Source: Selenomonadaceae bacterium (GTDB lineage Bacteria; Bacillota; Negativicutes; Selenomonadales; Selenomonadaceae). Taken from it: a stretch of DNA of 34,775 bases. The position numbers were made by a program, and so were the translations under genes. Location: positions 1-34,775 of the forward strand of contig JAFZMV010000007.1 in the NCBI GenBank assembly GCA_017553205.1. Reading direction: 5' to 3'. The notes below the pieces were generated by a model that was not told the origin of the DNA, searched no databases, and saw only the letters and a program-made list of their open reading frames with translations. Every line of letters starts with the position of its first letter. Position 1 is the first letter of the stretch. Shown in pieces: positions 16,495 to 26,079 of this stretch.

Positions 16495-16504
16495 AGCGGA
16501 ACTT
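16495..16504 (+). repeat. Target-site duplication, right copy
   Basis: Exact copy of the ten bases at 16272-16281, directly abutting the right inverted end. Confidence 0.75.
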
Positions 16505-16552
16505 GTATTTGCAAATTTCATGAGTCAGAAATTATTTTTTTTCTAAATTTTT

Positions 16553-16936
16553 TCAAGCAAGTTTTCTGATACTTCTTGAACGAACTGCACTGGAATTTAT
16601 TTCTTCAAGATTTTTATTCAGCTGTGACTCTACCGCCGCAATAAAAGTTCCTTCAGCAAGTGGGCAGTCAAGAATTTTCAAATTAAAATTTTTCAAAATT
16701 TCTACAGCCATTTCAGCCGATAAAATTGAACTTCCAATATCAGCAATAATTGCAACTCCGTCATCTGAATAAATTTTTTTTATTGCATTTATAATTTTTC
16801 TGCAACTTGTCCCCGTGCTACCGTCGTCCATTCCTCCCGCCGCAATCATAGGAACATCAGGAGCAGTCATTCTTGCAACCTCAACAACTCCTTCAGCAAG
16901 TTTTCTGCTGTGTGAAACTACAACTATTCCAACCAT
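16553..16936 (-). CDS. dhaM: DhaM-type phosphotransferase subunit (EIIA-Man fold), orphan
   Basis: DhaM relays phosphate from the PTS protein HPr to ADP bound on DhaL for dihydroxyacetone phosphorylation. The 127-residue protein matches the DhaM EIIA domain: V-V-V-S-H-S-R-K-L-A-E-G-V places the phosphorylated histidine at residue 9, and A-A-G-G-M-D-D-G-S-T-G-T-S and A-D-I-G-S-S-I-L-S-A-E follow. I start at the ATG at 16936 with GGGAG nine bases upstream, rather than at the TTG one codon earlier. DhaK and DhaL are not adjacent, unlike in most operons; the carbonic anhydrase gene lies 77 bases upstream. The MITE lies just downstream and may have separated it from former neighbours. Confidence 0.82.
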   Translation of the reverse strand: MVGIVVVSHSRKLAEGVVEVARMTAPDVPMIAAGGMDDGSTGTSCRKIINAIKKIYSDDGVAIIADIGSSILSAEMAVEILKNFNLKILDCPLAEGTFIAAVESQLNKNLEEINSSAVRSRSIRKLA

Positions 16937-17013
16937 CAAAAAAATCTCCCAGCAAGTTTTTTATTTTCAACTGCCATTAATACGATGAAAAACGATGATA
17001 ATCTGAGTTTAAT

Positions 17014-17568
17014 TTAAAGGTCTTCAAAATTGTCCTGCCACTGACTTTTTACAATATACTGAACGTATTCCATAGCACATTCGTGATATTTCATTGCAGA
17101 TGCTCTAAGTGCCTCCATTTCATCATCACGAATGGCACGCATAATTTTTGCAGGATTTCCGAAAACCAAAGAATTTCTCGGAATTTTTTTGTACTGCGTC
17201 AAAAGAGTTCCCGCACCGATAATACAATTTTCTCCAATTTCGGAATAGCCCAAAATTATTGAACCCATTCCAACTAAACAATTATCCGCAATTTTTCTGC
17301 AATGAATAATTGCATTATGACCGACCGTCACATAATTTCCGATTTCAGTCGGTACGTCACCCATAACATGAACAGTTGAATTATCTTGAATATTTGTAAA
17401 TGCTCCAATTTTTACCGGCTGTAAATCTCCGCGAACCGTAACACCAAACCAAATACTTGATCCCGTTCCAATTTCAACATCACCGATAACTGACGCAGTA
17501 GGAGCAACAAAAACATTTTCCGCGATTTTCGGCTGTTTCCCTTTGTATGAAAGTACAATACCCTGCAT
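17014..17568 (-). CDS. Gamma-class carbonic anhydrase-like hexapeptide protein
   Basis: The 184-residue protein is a left-handed beta-helix of hexapeptide repeats, such as IGDVEIG, IGAFTNI and IGENCIIGAG. Three histidines in the gamma carbonic anhydrase positions (H67, H84, H89) would bind the metal, and R46, D48 and Q61 also fit the family pattern. Such proteins (YrdA/PaaY/CaiE type) hydrate carbon dioxide or act as uncharacterised metalloenzymes. I start at 17568 because GGGAGG precedes it; the longer frame to 17646 has no ribosome site and reaches a terminator. A zinc- or iron-dependent activity is expected but not shown. Confidence 0.88.
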   Translation of the reverse strand: MQGIVLSYKGKQPKIAENVFVAPTASVIGDVEIGTGSSIWFGVTVRGDLQPVKIGAFTNIQDNSTVHVMGDVPTEIGNYVTVGHNAIIHCRKIADNCLVGMGSIILGYSEIGENCIIGAGTLLTQYKKIPRNSLVFGNPAKIMRAIRDDEMEALRASAMKYHECAMEYVQYIVKSQWQDNFEDL

Positions 17569-17644
17569 TTTTTTTAACCTCCCAAAATTTTTGTGACTGA
17601 AATAAATTCTGCAGTATAAAAATTTTTCCTGTAAATTAAGCAAC

Positions 17645-17683
17645 AAAAAACTCCCTGTCCGAAATTTTATTCAGAAGAGAGTT
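17645..17683 (-). terminator. Terminator of the beta-glucosidase gene
   Basis: On the minus strand AACTCTCT (17676-17683) pairs with AGGGAGTT (17649-17656), one pair being G-U, followed by a T-run (17645-17650). It lies 25 bases after the stop codon. Confidence 0.6.
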
Positions 17684-17707
17684 TTTTTTAAAGTTTCAAA
17701 TAATTTT

Positions 17708-19177
<1,470 letters not shown>

Positions 19178-19209
19178 TTAGAAAACCTCCTCTTACAATG
19201 TAAACTTAA

Positions 19210-19228
19210 TATATTTTAGGAAAATATA
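19210..19228. promoter_or_regulatory. Perfect palindrome upstream of the beta-glucosidase gene
   Basis: TATATTTTAGGAAAATATA has eight-base perfect arms around three bases and lies 33 bases before the start codon in the 62-base gap after the HD gene. It may be a repressor site or a leader hairpin; the bound protein is unknown. Confidence 0.4.
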
Positions 19229-19239
19229 TCCTTATTCTT

Positions 19240-19797
19240 TCATAAAAGTTCTTCTGCATGTTCCTGCATGCCTTTTATGCAAAGTTCCATGAGTAAATTT
19301 AAATCCATTCCCAAATCTTCCGCACCTTTTGTAATAACTTCGCGGTTACATTTTGCGGCAAAACGTTTATCTTTAAATTTTTTCTTCAAACTTTTTACGC
19401 TCATTCCGTCAAATTTTTCGGGACGCATTAAAGAATAAGCATGAACAATTCCCGTCAGCTCATCGACTGCGAACAAAGATTTTTGACAATTAGTTTCAGG
19501 TTTAACGTCGCTTTTCGTCAAGCCGTAACCATGAGAAATTATTGTGTCAATGTCATCTTTTGAAATTCCTTCAGGTTCAAGAAGTTCTCTGACATGTCCG
19601 CAATGTTCTTCGGGAAATTTTTCAAAGTCAACGTCATGCAAATAGCCTATTGCCTGCCAATGTTCTTTATCTTCGCCGAAATGTTCAGCCATTGCTCCCA
19701 TCGCCGCACTTACCGCCGCCGCATGAATAAATAAATGTTCTTCCGTCGTATGTTTCTTTAAAATTTCTTTCGCTTTTTCCAAAGTCAAATTTTCCAT
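19240..19797 (-). CDS. HD-domain hydrolase
   Basis: HD-domain proteins are metal-dependent phosphohydrolases, often acting on nucleotides. The 185-residue protein has a candidate metal ligand H25, the HD pair at H54-D55 in Y-L-H-D-V-D-F, a further conserved histidine at H89 and aspartate at D112 (A-V-D-E-L-T-G). This spacing fits the small HDIG-type proteins, but no substrate can be named. GGAGG precedes the ATG. It follows the GntR gene by 18 bases, giving an ispE-gntR-HD operon. Confidence 0.82.
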   Translation of the reverse strand: MENLTLEKAKEILKKHTTEEHLFIHAAAVSAAMGAMAEHFGEDKEHWQAIGYLHDVDFEKFPEEHCGHVRELLEPEGISKDDIDTIISHGYGLTKSDVKPETNCQKSLFAVDELTGIVHAYSLMRPEKFDGMSVKSLKKKFKDKRFAAKCNREVITKGAEDLGMDLNLLMELCIKGMQEHAEELL

Positions 19798-19815
19798 TCT
19801 TAAACCTCCGAAAAA

Positions 19816-20496
19816 TTATTTCTTGTGAAATTTTCTCATGGCTTTTAACAAAGTTTCTTCTGCTCGTTCCATATGATGTTCCGCCGCATCTCTTGCCGCA
19901 CTTACATCACCGTTTGCAATAGCCTCGACCATTTCGGAATGTTCGTTAAAAGTTTCTTCAAGTCTGCCGGGATAAGACATTGAAAGAGTTCTGAAACGTG
20001 CAAGCTGTTCTTTCAAATTATTTATGATTCCGACAAGGCGGGAATTTCTGCTGACTTGATACAAAAGCCCATGAAATTTTATATCGGTTTCAACAATTTT
20101 TTCCATGTTGTTTTCTTTCATGTAACCTTCGATTTCATTCAGCAAATTTTGAAGTTCTTCAAGCTCGTCCTGTTCAATTCTTCTTGCCGCCAATCCCGTC
20201 GCCAAAGATTCCAAAGCCGAACGAATTTCAAAAATTTCTTTTACGTCTATTTCCGAAACGTCTGCTACATAAGTCCCGCGTCTTGGCATCATAATAACAT
20301 AGCCTTCCTGTTCAAGTTTGCGAATCGCCTCGCGGACAGGAGTACGACTGATTCCCAATTCGTCGGCAAGCTGAACTTCCATAAGTCTTTCGCCGGGTTC
20401 CAAGATACCTTTTTTAATTGCGTCGCGTAAATTTTCGCAGACAATTTCTCTCAACGGCTGATAACTGTCAAAATTTATCGGCTGTAATTTTCTCAT
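19816..20496 (-). CDS. GntR-family regulator, FadR/FCD subfamily
   Basis: The 226-residue protein has an N-terminal winged helix (about 12-80, with the E-L-G-I-S-R-T-P-V-R-E-A recognition region near 46-57) and a C-terminal all-helical FCD ligand domain (about 85-215). FCD domains commonly bind small organic acids through a metal held by histidines; H126, H175 and H198 are candidates. The gene lies between ispE (14 bases upstream) and the HD hydrolase. AAGGGGA precedes the ATG. No TNGTNNNACNA-type operator was recognised nearby, so its target and ligand remain open. Confidence 0.9.
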   Translation of the reverse strand: MRKLQPINFDSYQPLREIVCENLRDAIKKGILEPGERLMEVQLADELGISRTPVREAIRKLEQEGYVIMMPRRGTYVADVSEIDVKEIFEIRSALESLATGLAARRIEQDELEELQNLLNEIEGYMKENNMEKIVETDIKFHGLLYQVSRNSRLVGIINNLKEQLARFRTLSMSYPGRLEETFNEHSEMVEAIANGDVSAARDAAEHHMERAEETLLKAMRKFHKK

Positions 20497-20510
20497 AAAA
20501 AATCCCCTTA

Positions 20511-21368
20511 TTAAAAAATTTTAGTTTTAAAAATTTGTGCGTCGAAATTTTTCACGCTGTCAAAAACTTTTTCTGAATTTTTTTCTTCAACAAGTGCAAA
20601 AACTGTCGGACCGCTCCCAGTCATCAAAGAAATTTCTGCTCCCGCGTCAATCATTTTATTTTTGTAAATTTCAATTTCAGGAAATTTTTGAACTGCAACA
20701 GGTTCAAGCACGTTAGAAAATTTTTGGAAAGCGTCAGAATATTTTTCGGCGTTTAAAAGTTCAATAATTTTTTCAGTTTGCGGGTGAATAACTTTTTCTT
20801 CGGGCATTTCGTCAAAAGTTTTGTACGACCAAGCAGTTGAAATTTCTCCGCGAGGTTTAATCAGAATCACGGAAAATTTTTTTATTTCGTCAAGTTTCGT
20901 TAAAATTTCTCCGCGACCTTCAGCCAAACAAATTCCGCCGATTATGCAAAAAGGAATGTCAGAGCCGATTTTTTCTCCGATCTCGCAAAGTTCATCAGTT
21001 GAAAAATTTAAGTCGAAAAGTTTATTCATTCCCCGCAAAACCGCCGCCGCGTCACTTGAACCGCCTGCAAGACCTGCCGCCGAAGGAATTTTTTTCTTTA
21101 AATTTATTTCAACGTCAAATTTTTCTCCGCAAAATTTTTCTAATTCCAAAACTGCACGATAAGCCAAATTTTTTTCGTCAGTCGGAATATTTTCATCAGA
21201 TTCTACATGAAAAATAATTCCTCCGGAACTTTTTGACAATTCCACAATGTCGGCAAGTTCCAAAGTCTGCATAATCATTTTAACTTCATGAAAATTATCT
21301 TCGCGTTTTCCCAAAATATCCAGAGTCAAATTTATTTTCGCCCTTGCAAATTCCGTTATCAAGTTCAT
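20511..21368 (-). CDS. ispE: 4-diphosphocytidyl-2-C-methyl-D-erythritol kinase
   Basis: IspE phosphorylates CDP-methylerythritol in the non-mevalonate isoprenoid pathway. The 285-residue length is normal for this GHMP kinase. The N-terminal A-R-A-K-I-N-L-T-L substrate segment is at about 8-16, the ATP-binding loop P-S-A-A-G-L-A-G-G-S-S-D-A-A at 95-108, and the third GHMP motif M-T-G-S-G-P-T-V-F-A near 254-263. GAGGTGG precedes the ATG. It heads the operon with gntR and the HD hydrolase, and its promoter lies only 18 bases from the end of an IS605-type remnant. Confidence 0.96.
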   Translation of the reverse strand: MNLITEFARAKINLTLDILGKREDNFHEVKMIMQTLELADIVELSKSSGGIIFHVESDENIPTDEKNLAYRAVLELEKFCGEKFDVEINLKKKIPSAAGLAGGSSDAAAVLRGMNKLFDLNFSTDELCEIGEKIGSDIPFCIIGGICLAEGRGEILTKLDEIKKFSVILIKPRGEISTAWSYKTFDEMPEEKVIHPQTEKIIELLNAEKYSDAFQKFSNVLEPVAVQKFPEIEIYKNKMIDAGAEISLMTGSGPTVFALVEEKNSEKVFDSVKNFDAQIFKTKIF

Positions 21369-21383
21369 TCCACCTCGAAAAAA

Positions 21384-21412
21384 ATTTTAACATTCTTTCA
21401 AAATGTTGGCAA
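21384..21412 (-). promoter_or_regulatory. Promoter of ispE
   Basis: Minus-strand TTGCCA (21407-21412) and TAAAAT (21384-21389) are 17 bases apart, and the -10 box carries a TGn extension. The ATG is 16 bases after the -10 box, so the leader is very short. Confidence 0.6.
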
Positions 21413-21429
21413 TGTGAGGAACTTATTCT

Positions 21430-21560
21430 GTCAACTACCCACGGCTAAAGTCGCGGGCTTGTAACTGCCCTGTGGTTCGTTACTAACTTCCACATTTTAT
21501 CGGTGTGACTTTCGTGGCGTTACATCGTAGGGTGATTGACCGCACCCTTTACAAACGAGT
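21430..21560 (-). mobile_element. IS605-type right end with terminal hairpin (possible omega-RNA remnant)
   Basis: The minus strand ends in CCCGCGAC-TTTA-GCCGTGGG followed by TAGTTGAC, the usual layout of an IS200/IS605 right end downstream of tnpB: a hairpin with a short loop near the terminus. The stem pairs fully only on the minus strand, apart from one A-C mismatch, since it uses a G-U pair. An end with the same TTTA loop and the same terminal GGTAGTTGAC occurs at 34603. In intact elements this region and the tnpB tail encode the guide RNA scaffold. Confidence 0.6.
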
Positions 21561-21827
21561 TTACTCGCCTGTAACTGTACTTGAGTACTCAATTTCCTTA
21601 CGGTACAGATTCACTGCTCCGATTCTATCGTCATTTGAGTGATAGTAACAATTCTTACATACAAAGATGTGCTTCTTCTTATCACGATTTGCTCTTTCAG
21701 TGTGACCACATATCGGACAAGTTTGACTTGTATATCTTGGATCAAAGACTTTGACTTTGCTACCATGTTTCCAAACCTTGTAAGTAAGTTTCTGCCTGAA
21801 ATCATGAATTTTTATTTTGAATCCCAC
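21561..21827 (-). pseudogene. TnpB C-terminal remnant
   Basis: Only the last 70-80 residues of a TnpB nuclease remain. The zinc finger is clear: T-S-Q-T-C-P-I-C-G-H, then after 16 residues C-K-N-C. It is followed by the N-D-D-R-I-G-A-V-N-L segment holding the last RuvC acidic residue. The bulk of the protein, including the first RuvC motifs, is gone; the upstream sequence runs directly into the end of the RTX-type gene. It therefore cannot be active. Orientation and position relative to the right end at 21430 are as in a normal IS605-type element. Confidence 0.8.
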
Positions 21828-24028
21828 GATAATGTTTCGTGATTGGCGGAGTATTTTGAACCGTCGGCAAGTTGATATGTAACGTCAGAACGTCCTTCAA
21901 CATAAACAGAGCCGCCGTCATTAAGATAAATGCTGACAGAATAGGGAGTAATTTGAGTGCTGACAATTTGATCCAAAGAAATATCGGAAAAAATAATTTC
22001 ATCGTCGTTATTTGTTCCGCGAATTGTATCGTTGCCGTTGCCCGAATAATAACGGAAAATATTTTTTGAATCTCCGCCTACAAGAATATCATTTGCAGAT
22101 AACGAACCGCCCCAAAGATTAGCGTTTCCGCTGCCGCCAATTATTGTATCGCTTTTTTCAGAGCCGGTAATAGTCGTATCACCTGCACCGCCGACTATCG
22201 AATGAATATTATTTACCCAAAAATTAACGTCAGGTATTTCATACTCTGTATTTAATGTAACGTTGAGCGGTTCACTGATATTACTGAAATTTATTCCTTG
22301 ATTTGGTGTGGCACTTGCACCGACAAAATAAGTTTCTTTTTTTGTGTCATCGGCAGTATTTTCATCATCAAAGAAATCTCCTTCCTCAACTGTATACCAT
22401 GCGTCGGAAGGCAGAAAAACTGCTTTAACAATTTTATTTTCTTTTTCATAGTAGAAATTTAATTTCGTTGTATTGTGATCACCTGCAAAAGTCAAACTGC
22501 TGTAATTATCTTGCCCGTTTTCGCCATAAAGAGTAAAACCTTCGTCTTTAAAATCACACGCGGGAGCATTATTTTTGAAGTAAACAGTATCCGCACCTTC
22601 ACCGAATCCGAAATTAAATCCTTCAATAGTTGTCTGACCATCAAAAATAATATACTGACCTTGCGTATCATTTCTTTCAGTTGCCAACTGTATTAAATTA
22701 TTTCCTTTTCCGCCGTCAATAGTAGAATTTTTTCCGTTTGTGATAATTGTATCGTTACCTGCTCCGCCATCGATTGAAGAATCATTTGTATAGCCTGTAT
22801 TGATATAATCGTCACCGTTTCCGCCGAGAATTGTCGCGTAACCGCCCATAGCCCAGTCACTTCCGCTGCTATTGGCGAATTGTCCGATAATTATATCGTT
22901 GCCTTCTCCGCCGTCTGCAAAAGTTTTATGTCCGCGACTTACAGCAATAGAATCGTTACCTTCTCCGCCATAAATTGTCGGGTTATAAGTGTGATGATTA
23001 TAAATTGTGTCGTCACCTGTACCGGCATAAATTAAATTTCCAAATTCTGCCGCAGTAACTGTGCTGTCAGCATTATTTACAATTAAATCATTTCCGCCGA
23101 GTGCGTCGATTGTAACCGAAGTTGCTTTATTTAAAATTGCGTCGGCATTTTCAGTTCCAATTACCAAAGAACTATTATTAAAACCGTTGTCAATGTTATT
23201 TTCACTTGCAACCCAAGCAGTTCCGTCAGATTTTCCGACAATAATATCTCCGGCATTTGCATAAATCGAAGTCGAATTCACAATATAATTTCCTGCCTCA
23301 GAAACTTGCAAACCTGCCCCAATGTCAAGCCCGCGAATTTCAAAATAATTTTCGTCGGCAACAATATCAATATCAGTGTCGTTAAAAATTTTCATTGCTC
23401 CGCTGTTGCTGATTTTAAATTCTCCGCCGCTGAAATCTCCGCTTATTGTGCCGTTTAAATCGCTGATTTTGCTAGCGTAAGAATCATTGTCTTCAAATCT
23501 TGCTCTGATTCTGACATTTGAATCGCCGACAACTTTATAAGCTCTTTTGTCAATCGTGAAATTTCCTTCGGCATCCGTAATTAAATCATAATAACTGAAA
23601 GTATTTTCATCGCCGAGAGTTGCTCCGCCAATTACTGTTACGCCGTCAGAAACTCCGATAACTTCTTCCAATCCGATCGAATCAGTTTTTATCGTGTAAT
23701 TATCATCGCCTAACGAAATAAATTTTTCCGTGGAAATTTTTCCAATGTCAGGTGAATCGTAGTAACCGAGATATTCTTCGCTTTCTTTTGTAATTTCTCT
23801 GCTGAAAATAAATCCGTTTTCTGCTCCAGTGACTGTAATTTTTGTCGGAATATTTTCAAGTGCGTCAAGTTCAAAAATTTTTGAATCTACAGTAACATTT
23901 CCGCTTTCCGCCAAAATAAATGATTCGCCTTCGCCAAAACCTTTTGCATTGACTTCCGAACCCAACACAACGCCTTCATTTGAAAGACTTACATTTCCTG
24001 AACCGTCAAAAAAAATAAAATTTTCCAC
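21812..24028 (-). CDS. RTX/hemolysin-type calcium-binding repeat protein
   Basis: This 738-residue acidic protein contains two blocks of glycine/aspartate nonapeptides of the GGxGxDxxx type, at about residues 308-445 (such as GGEGNDSI, GGNGDDYI, GGAGNDTI) and 610-680. These fold into calcium-filled beta rolls outside the cell. There is no N-terminal signal peptide, as expected for type I secretion with a C-terminal signal. I start at the GTG at 24028 because GGAGG lies seven bases before it; the TTG at 24067 has no such site. The C-terminus (Q-L-A-D-G-S-K-Y-S-x-N-H-E-T) looks like a natural end, with only the last few residues touching the TnpB remnant. Function could be adhesin or surface layer; no toxin or enzyme domain is recognised. 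Confidence 0.8.
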   Translation of the reverse strand: MENFIFFDGSGNVSLSNEGVVLGSEVNAKGFGEGESFILAESGNVTVDSKIFELDALENIPTKITVTGAENGFIFSREITKESEEYLGYYDSPDIGKISTEKFISLGDDNYTIKTDSIGLEEVIGVSDGVTVIGGATLGDENTFSYYDLITDAEGNFTIDKRAYKVVGDSNVRIRARFEDNDSYASKISDLNGTISGDFSGGEFKISNSGAMKIFNDTDIDIVADENYFEIRGLDIGAGLQVSEAGNYIVNSTSIYANAGDIIVGKSDGTAWVASENNIDNGFNNSSLVIGTENADAILNKATSVTIDALGGNDLIVNNADSTVTAAEFGNLIYAGTGDDTIYNHHTYNPTIYGGEGNDSIAVSRGHKTFADGGEGNDIIIGQFANSSGSDWAMGGYATILGGNGDDYINTGYTNDSSIDGGAGNDTIITNGKNSTIDGGKGNNLIQLATERNDTQGQYIIFDGQTTIEGFNFGFGEGADTVYFKNNAPACDFKDEGFTLYGENGQDNYSSLTFAGDHNTTKLNFYYEKENKIVKAVFLPSDAWYTVEEGDFFDDENTADDTKKETYFVGASATPNQGINFSNISEPLNVTLNTEYEIPDVNFWVNNIHSIVGGAGDTTITGSEKSDTIIGGSGNANLWGGSLSANDILVGGDSKNIFRYYSGNGNDTIRGTNNDDEIIFSDISLDQIVSTQITPYSVSIYLNDGGSVYVEGRSDVTYQLADGSKYSANHETLSWDSK

Positions 24029-24131
24029 AAAATCGCCTCCAAAAAAAATTTCAGAAAATAATTTCAACTTGAAAATTTATTTTCCTGCCAAAAAAGCCCG
24101 AAAAGGCGGAGAATATGTACTGACAATAAAA

Positions 24132-24515
24132 TTATCCGTTAATGGCTTTTCTTTTCATGACGTAATTCCAAATTGTGACGATAACAGTTGCACCGAGTTT
24201 TGCAAGCATGTAATGCAGACCGATTATCTCCACAAAAAAATACATGCAAACTTGATTTAAACCTAAACCGACTACACTGGAGCCGATAAAAATCGTTGCT
24301 TGTTTTGTCGTTTGTTTTTTTGCGTCTTTGAAAACGTAAGCGACACACAGCCAATAATTAAAAATTACCGACGCTGTAAAAGAAATTCCCGCCGAGTAAA
24401 GATAATGCACACCAAAAAAATCTGTTAAAGCGTACAAAATTCCGCAGTCAACAATTAAACTCAATCCGCCAACAATACAAAAGCGGACAATTTCTAAAAA
24501 TCTTTCTTTCTTCAT
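24132..24515 (-). CDS. GtrA-like membrane protein
   Basis: The 127-residue protein has four membrane helices and the GtrA signature: R-F-C-I-V-G-G-L-S-L-I-V-D near residues 11-23 and F-N-Y-W-L-C-V-A-Y-V-F near 52-62. GtrA proteins are thought to flip lipid-linked sugars for decoration of surface polysaccharides. It overlaps the ChbG/HpnK-like gene by four bases (ATGA), so the two are translationally coupled. The glycosyltransferase usually found with this pair is not present; an IS graveyard starts just upstream. Confidence 0.85.
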   Translation of the reverse strand: MKKERFLEIVRFCIVGGLSLIVDCGILYALTDFFGVHYLYSAGISFTASVIFNYWLCVAYVFKDAKKQTTKQATIFIGSSVVGLGLNQVCMYFFVEIIGLHYMLAKLGATVIVTIWNYVMKRKAING

Positions 24516-25363
24516 AATTTCCCGCCCAAACTTTTAAAATTTATCACCGAAATATTTTTTTCTTCAAGCAGTTTTAAAATTTTCGGAGAAGTTACCGCCT
24601 TTAATTCCTCTTCAAAATCATGCTCCCATTCGCAAAAATCTTTCAAAACTTTGTTGTCCGTGCCGGGATGTAACATAACTTCAGTTGTTCCTTCCTGCAA
24701 ATTCAAAATTAAATTTTCCATGAAATTTTCGCTAACTGATTCTCCCGCCACAATTCCCGCAAAATGTTCAGGAGTGGAGAAATTTTTTTTGCGTGCTTTA
24801 TCCGCCGCGAATTTTGCCAGCGAACTCAAACCTAGTCGCCCGATAAATTTTCCGATGCTGTCAAGTCTGCCATCAAAAATTTTTGAATTTGACGCACGCA
24901 TTTTAAAAATTTTCGCACTCTCCGCCAATTCCAAAACTATTTCGATAATGCCGGGAAAATGATGTAAATGTTGATGGCTGTCGAAGTGAGTCAAATTTAT
25001 TCTTGCCCGCTGAACTTTTTCAAGCTGTGCGGCGAGTTCAGATTTTATTTCATCGTGAGAAATTTTTCCCTGCAGAAATTTTTTCAAAAAGACAACATAA
25101 TTTTCATGAAAAACTCCCTCTTCATTGACGAGCGAAGGAATTTTTTCAGGCGGTAAAACCGGAAAACCATTCGCCAAAGTGAAATGTATTCCTACACCAA
25201 GAGAAGGAATTTTTTTAGAAATTTTTACTGCGTCGTCAAAAAATTTTCCTCCCGCCATAATTGTCGCAGACTTTAAACAGCCTTCATTAAATGCTTTTTC
25301 AACTGCACGGTTAATAAGTTCATGCCGTCCGAAGTCGTCAGCGTTAATAATTAAATTTTTCAT
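24512..25363 (-). CDS. ChbG/HpnK (YdjC-like) carbohydrate deacetylase
   Basis: ChbG/HpnK enzymes are metal-dependent deacetylases of N-acetylated sugars or sugar lipids. The 283-residue protein shows the metal-binding N-A-D-D-F-G (7-12), the H-F-D-S-H-Q-H-L-H segment (about 126-134) and the late H-P-G motif (about 232-234). Coupling to GtrA suggests a role in modifying a lipid-linked sugar. The nearest GGAGG lies 16 bases before the ATG, too far to be optimal; the leader may have been altered by the neighbouring IS scar. Confidence 0.88.
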   Translation of the reverse strand: MKNLIINADDFGRHELINRAVEKAFNEGCLKSATIMAGGKFFDDAVKISKKIPSLGVGIHFTLANGFPVLPPEKIPSLVNEEGVFHENYVVFLKKFLQGKISHDEIKSELAAQLEKVQRARINLTHFDSHQHLHHFPGIIEIVLELAESAKIFKMRASNSKIFDGRLDSIGKFIGRLGLSSLAKFAADKARKKNFSTPEHFAGIVAGESVSENFMENLILNLQEGTTEVMLHPGTDNKVLKDFCEWEHDFEEELKAVTSPKILKLLEEKNISVINFKSLGGKL

Positions 25364-25561
25364 CAGTTTTATTCTTCAACCTCCGTTATGTAAAGACTTG
25401 TCAAGTGTGTTCGAGGATATGGGAAAAGAACTTTAGAAAAACAGCTCTCGGCTTTCACTCTGTTATTCGCGGATTGGTTACCTCAGTGGAATGGTTCGCC
25501 GCGAGTCCTGACTACCTAATCAATACACTCAAATTCTTGACTTTAATTTTATCCTCGAAAA
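25364..25561. other. Non-coding flank of the IS110 remnant
   Basis: No gene is recognised. An inverted repeat TCGCGG (25467-25472) and CCGCGA (25499-25504) encloses 26 bases; the local GC content is above its surroundings. As this lies directly downstream of an IS110 transposase remnant it may be the element's non-coding end. The true IS boundary was not identified. Confidence 0.3.
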
Positions 25562-25920
25562 TTATTTTGTGTTTTCCTTCATCATCCCCAAATAAAACAG
25601 GCAAGTTCGCGAGCAACTGCAGTTTTTGCCACATTGTGTGCCTTCCCCTCCAAAATCATCTTGTAAAACTTACGACGCAACCTTTCATTTGCACGATCAG
25701 CGTAATGGACAATTTCCCGCCTTCGCAAATCTCTTAAAATCTCCGGTTTCAACTATCATCGACATCGCCGTGTGCGTTTTGATTCCCGAAAAACATCTCA
25801 GCCTTTTGACTTTTTCCGCGAAGCTTTCCAAAAGTTTGCAGTAAGTCAATCTTTGACCGCCAAATCTTCTTTCGTCGGGACATAAACCGCTCCGTAGCTG
25901 TTCGTCGCAAAATTTTTGTT
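25562..25920 (-). pseudogene. IS110-family transposase remnant, frameshifted and deleted
   Basis: Pieces of an IS110/IS1111 transposase appear in order on the minus strand in different frames. Near 25860-25900 a frame reads V-Y-V-P-T-K-E-D-L-A-V-K-D. Near 25725-25800 another reads F-S-G-I-K-T-H-T-A-M-S-M-I-V-E-T-G-D-F-K-R-F, the Transposase_20 core. From about 25695 to the stop at 25562 comes R-L-R-R-K-F-Y-K-M-I-L-E-G-K, then V-A-R-E-L-A-C-F-I-W, the usual C-terminus. The conserved stretch between the last two pieces is missing. The N-terminal DEDD nuclease part is absent. Confidence 0.7.
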
Positions 25921-26079
25921 ATTATACTTTTCGTTGCAGACCTTCCATTGTATGTGATAATCCCGTTTATTTTATCGGTAAATCTTCGTTTTGCAATTCG
26001 AGGTTCTTTATATTTTATCTAATCTAGAATTTCACTTGTTTTATTATACCATTTTTTGTATTTTTATTTATGAAAACTG

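Noticed and set aside
21812-24067. Longer start of the RTX-type protein at the TTG at 24067
   Set aside because: GGAGG lies at the right distance before the GTG at 24028, while the TTG has no site.
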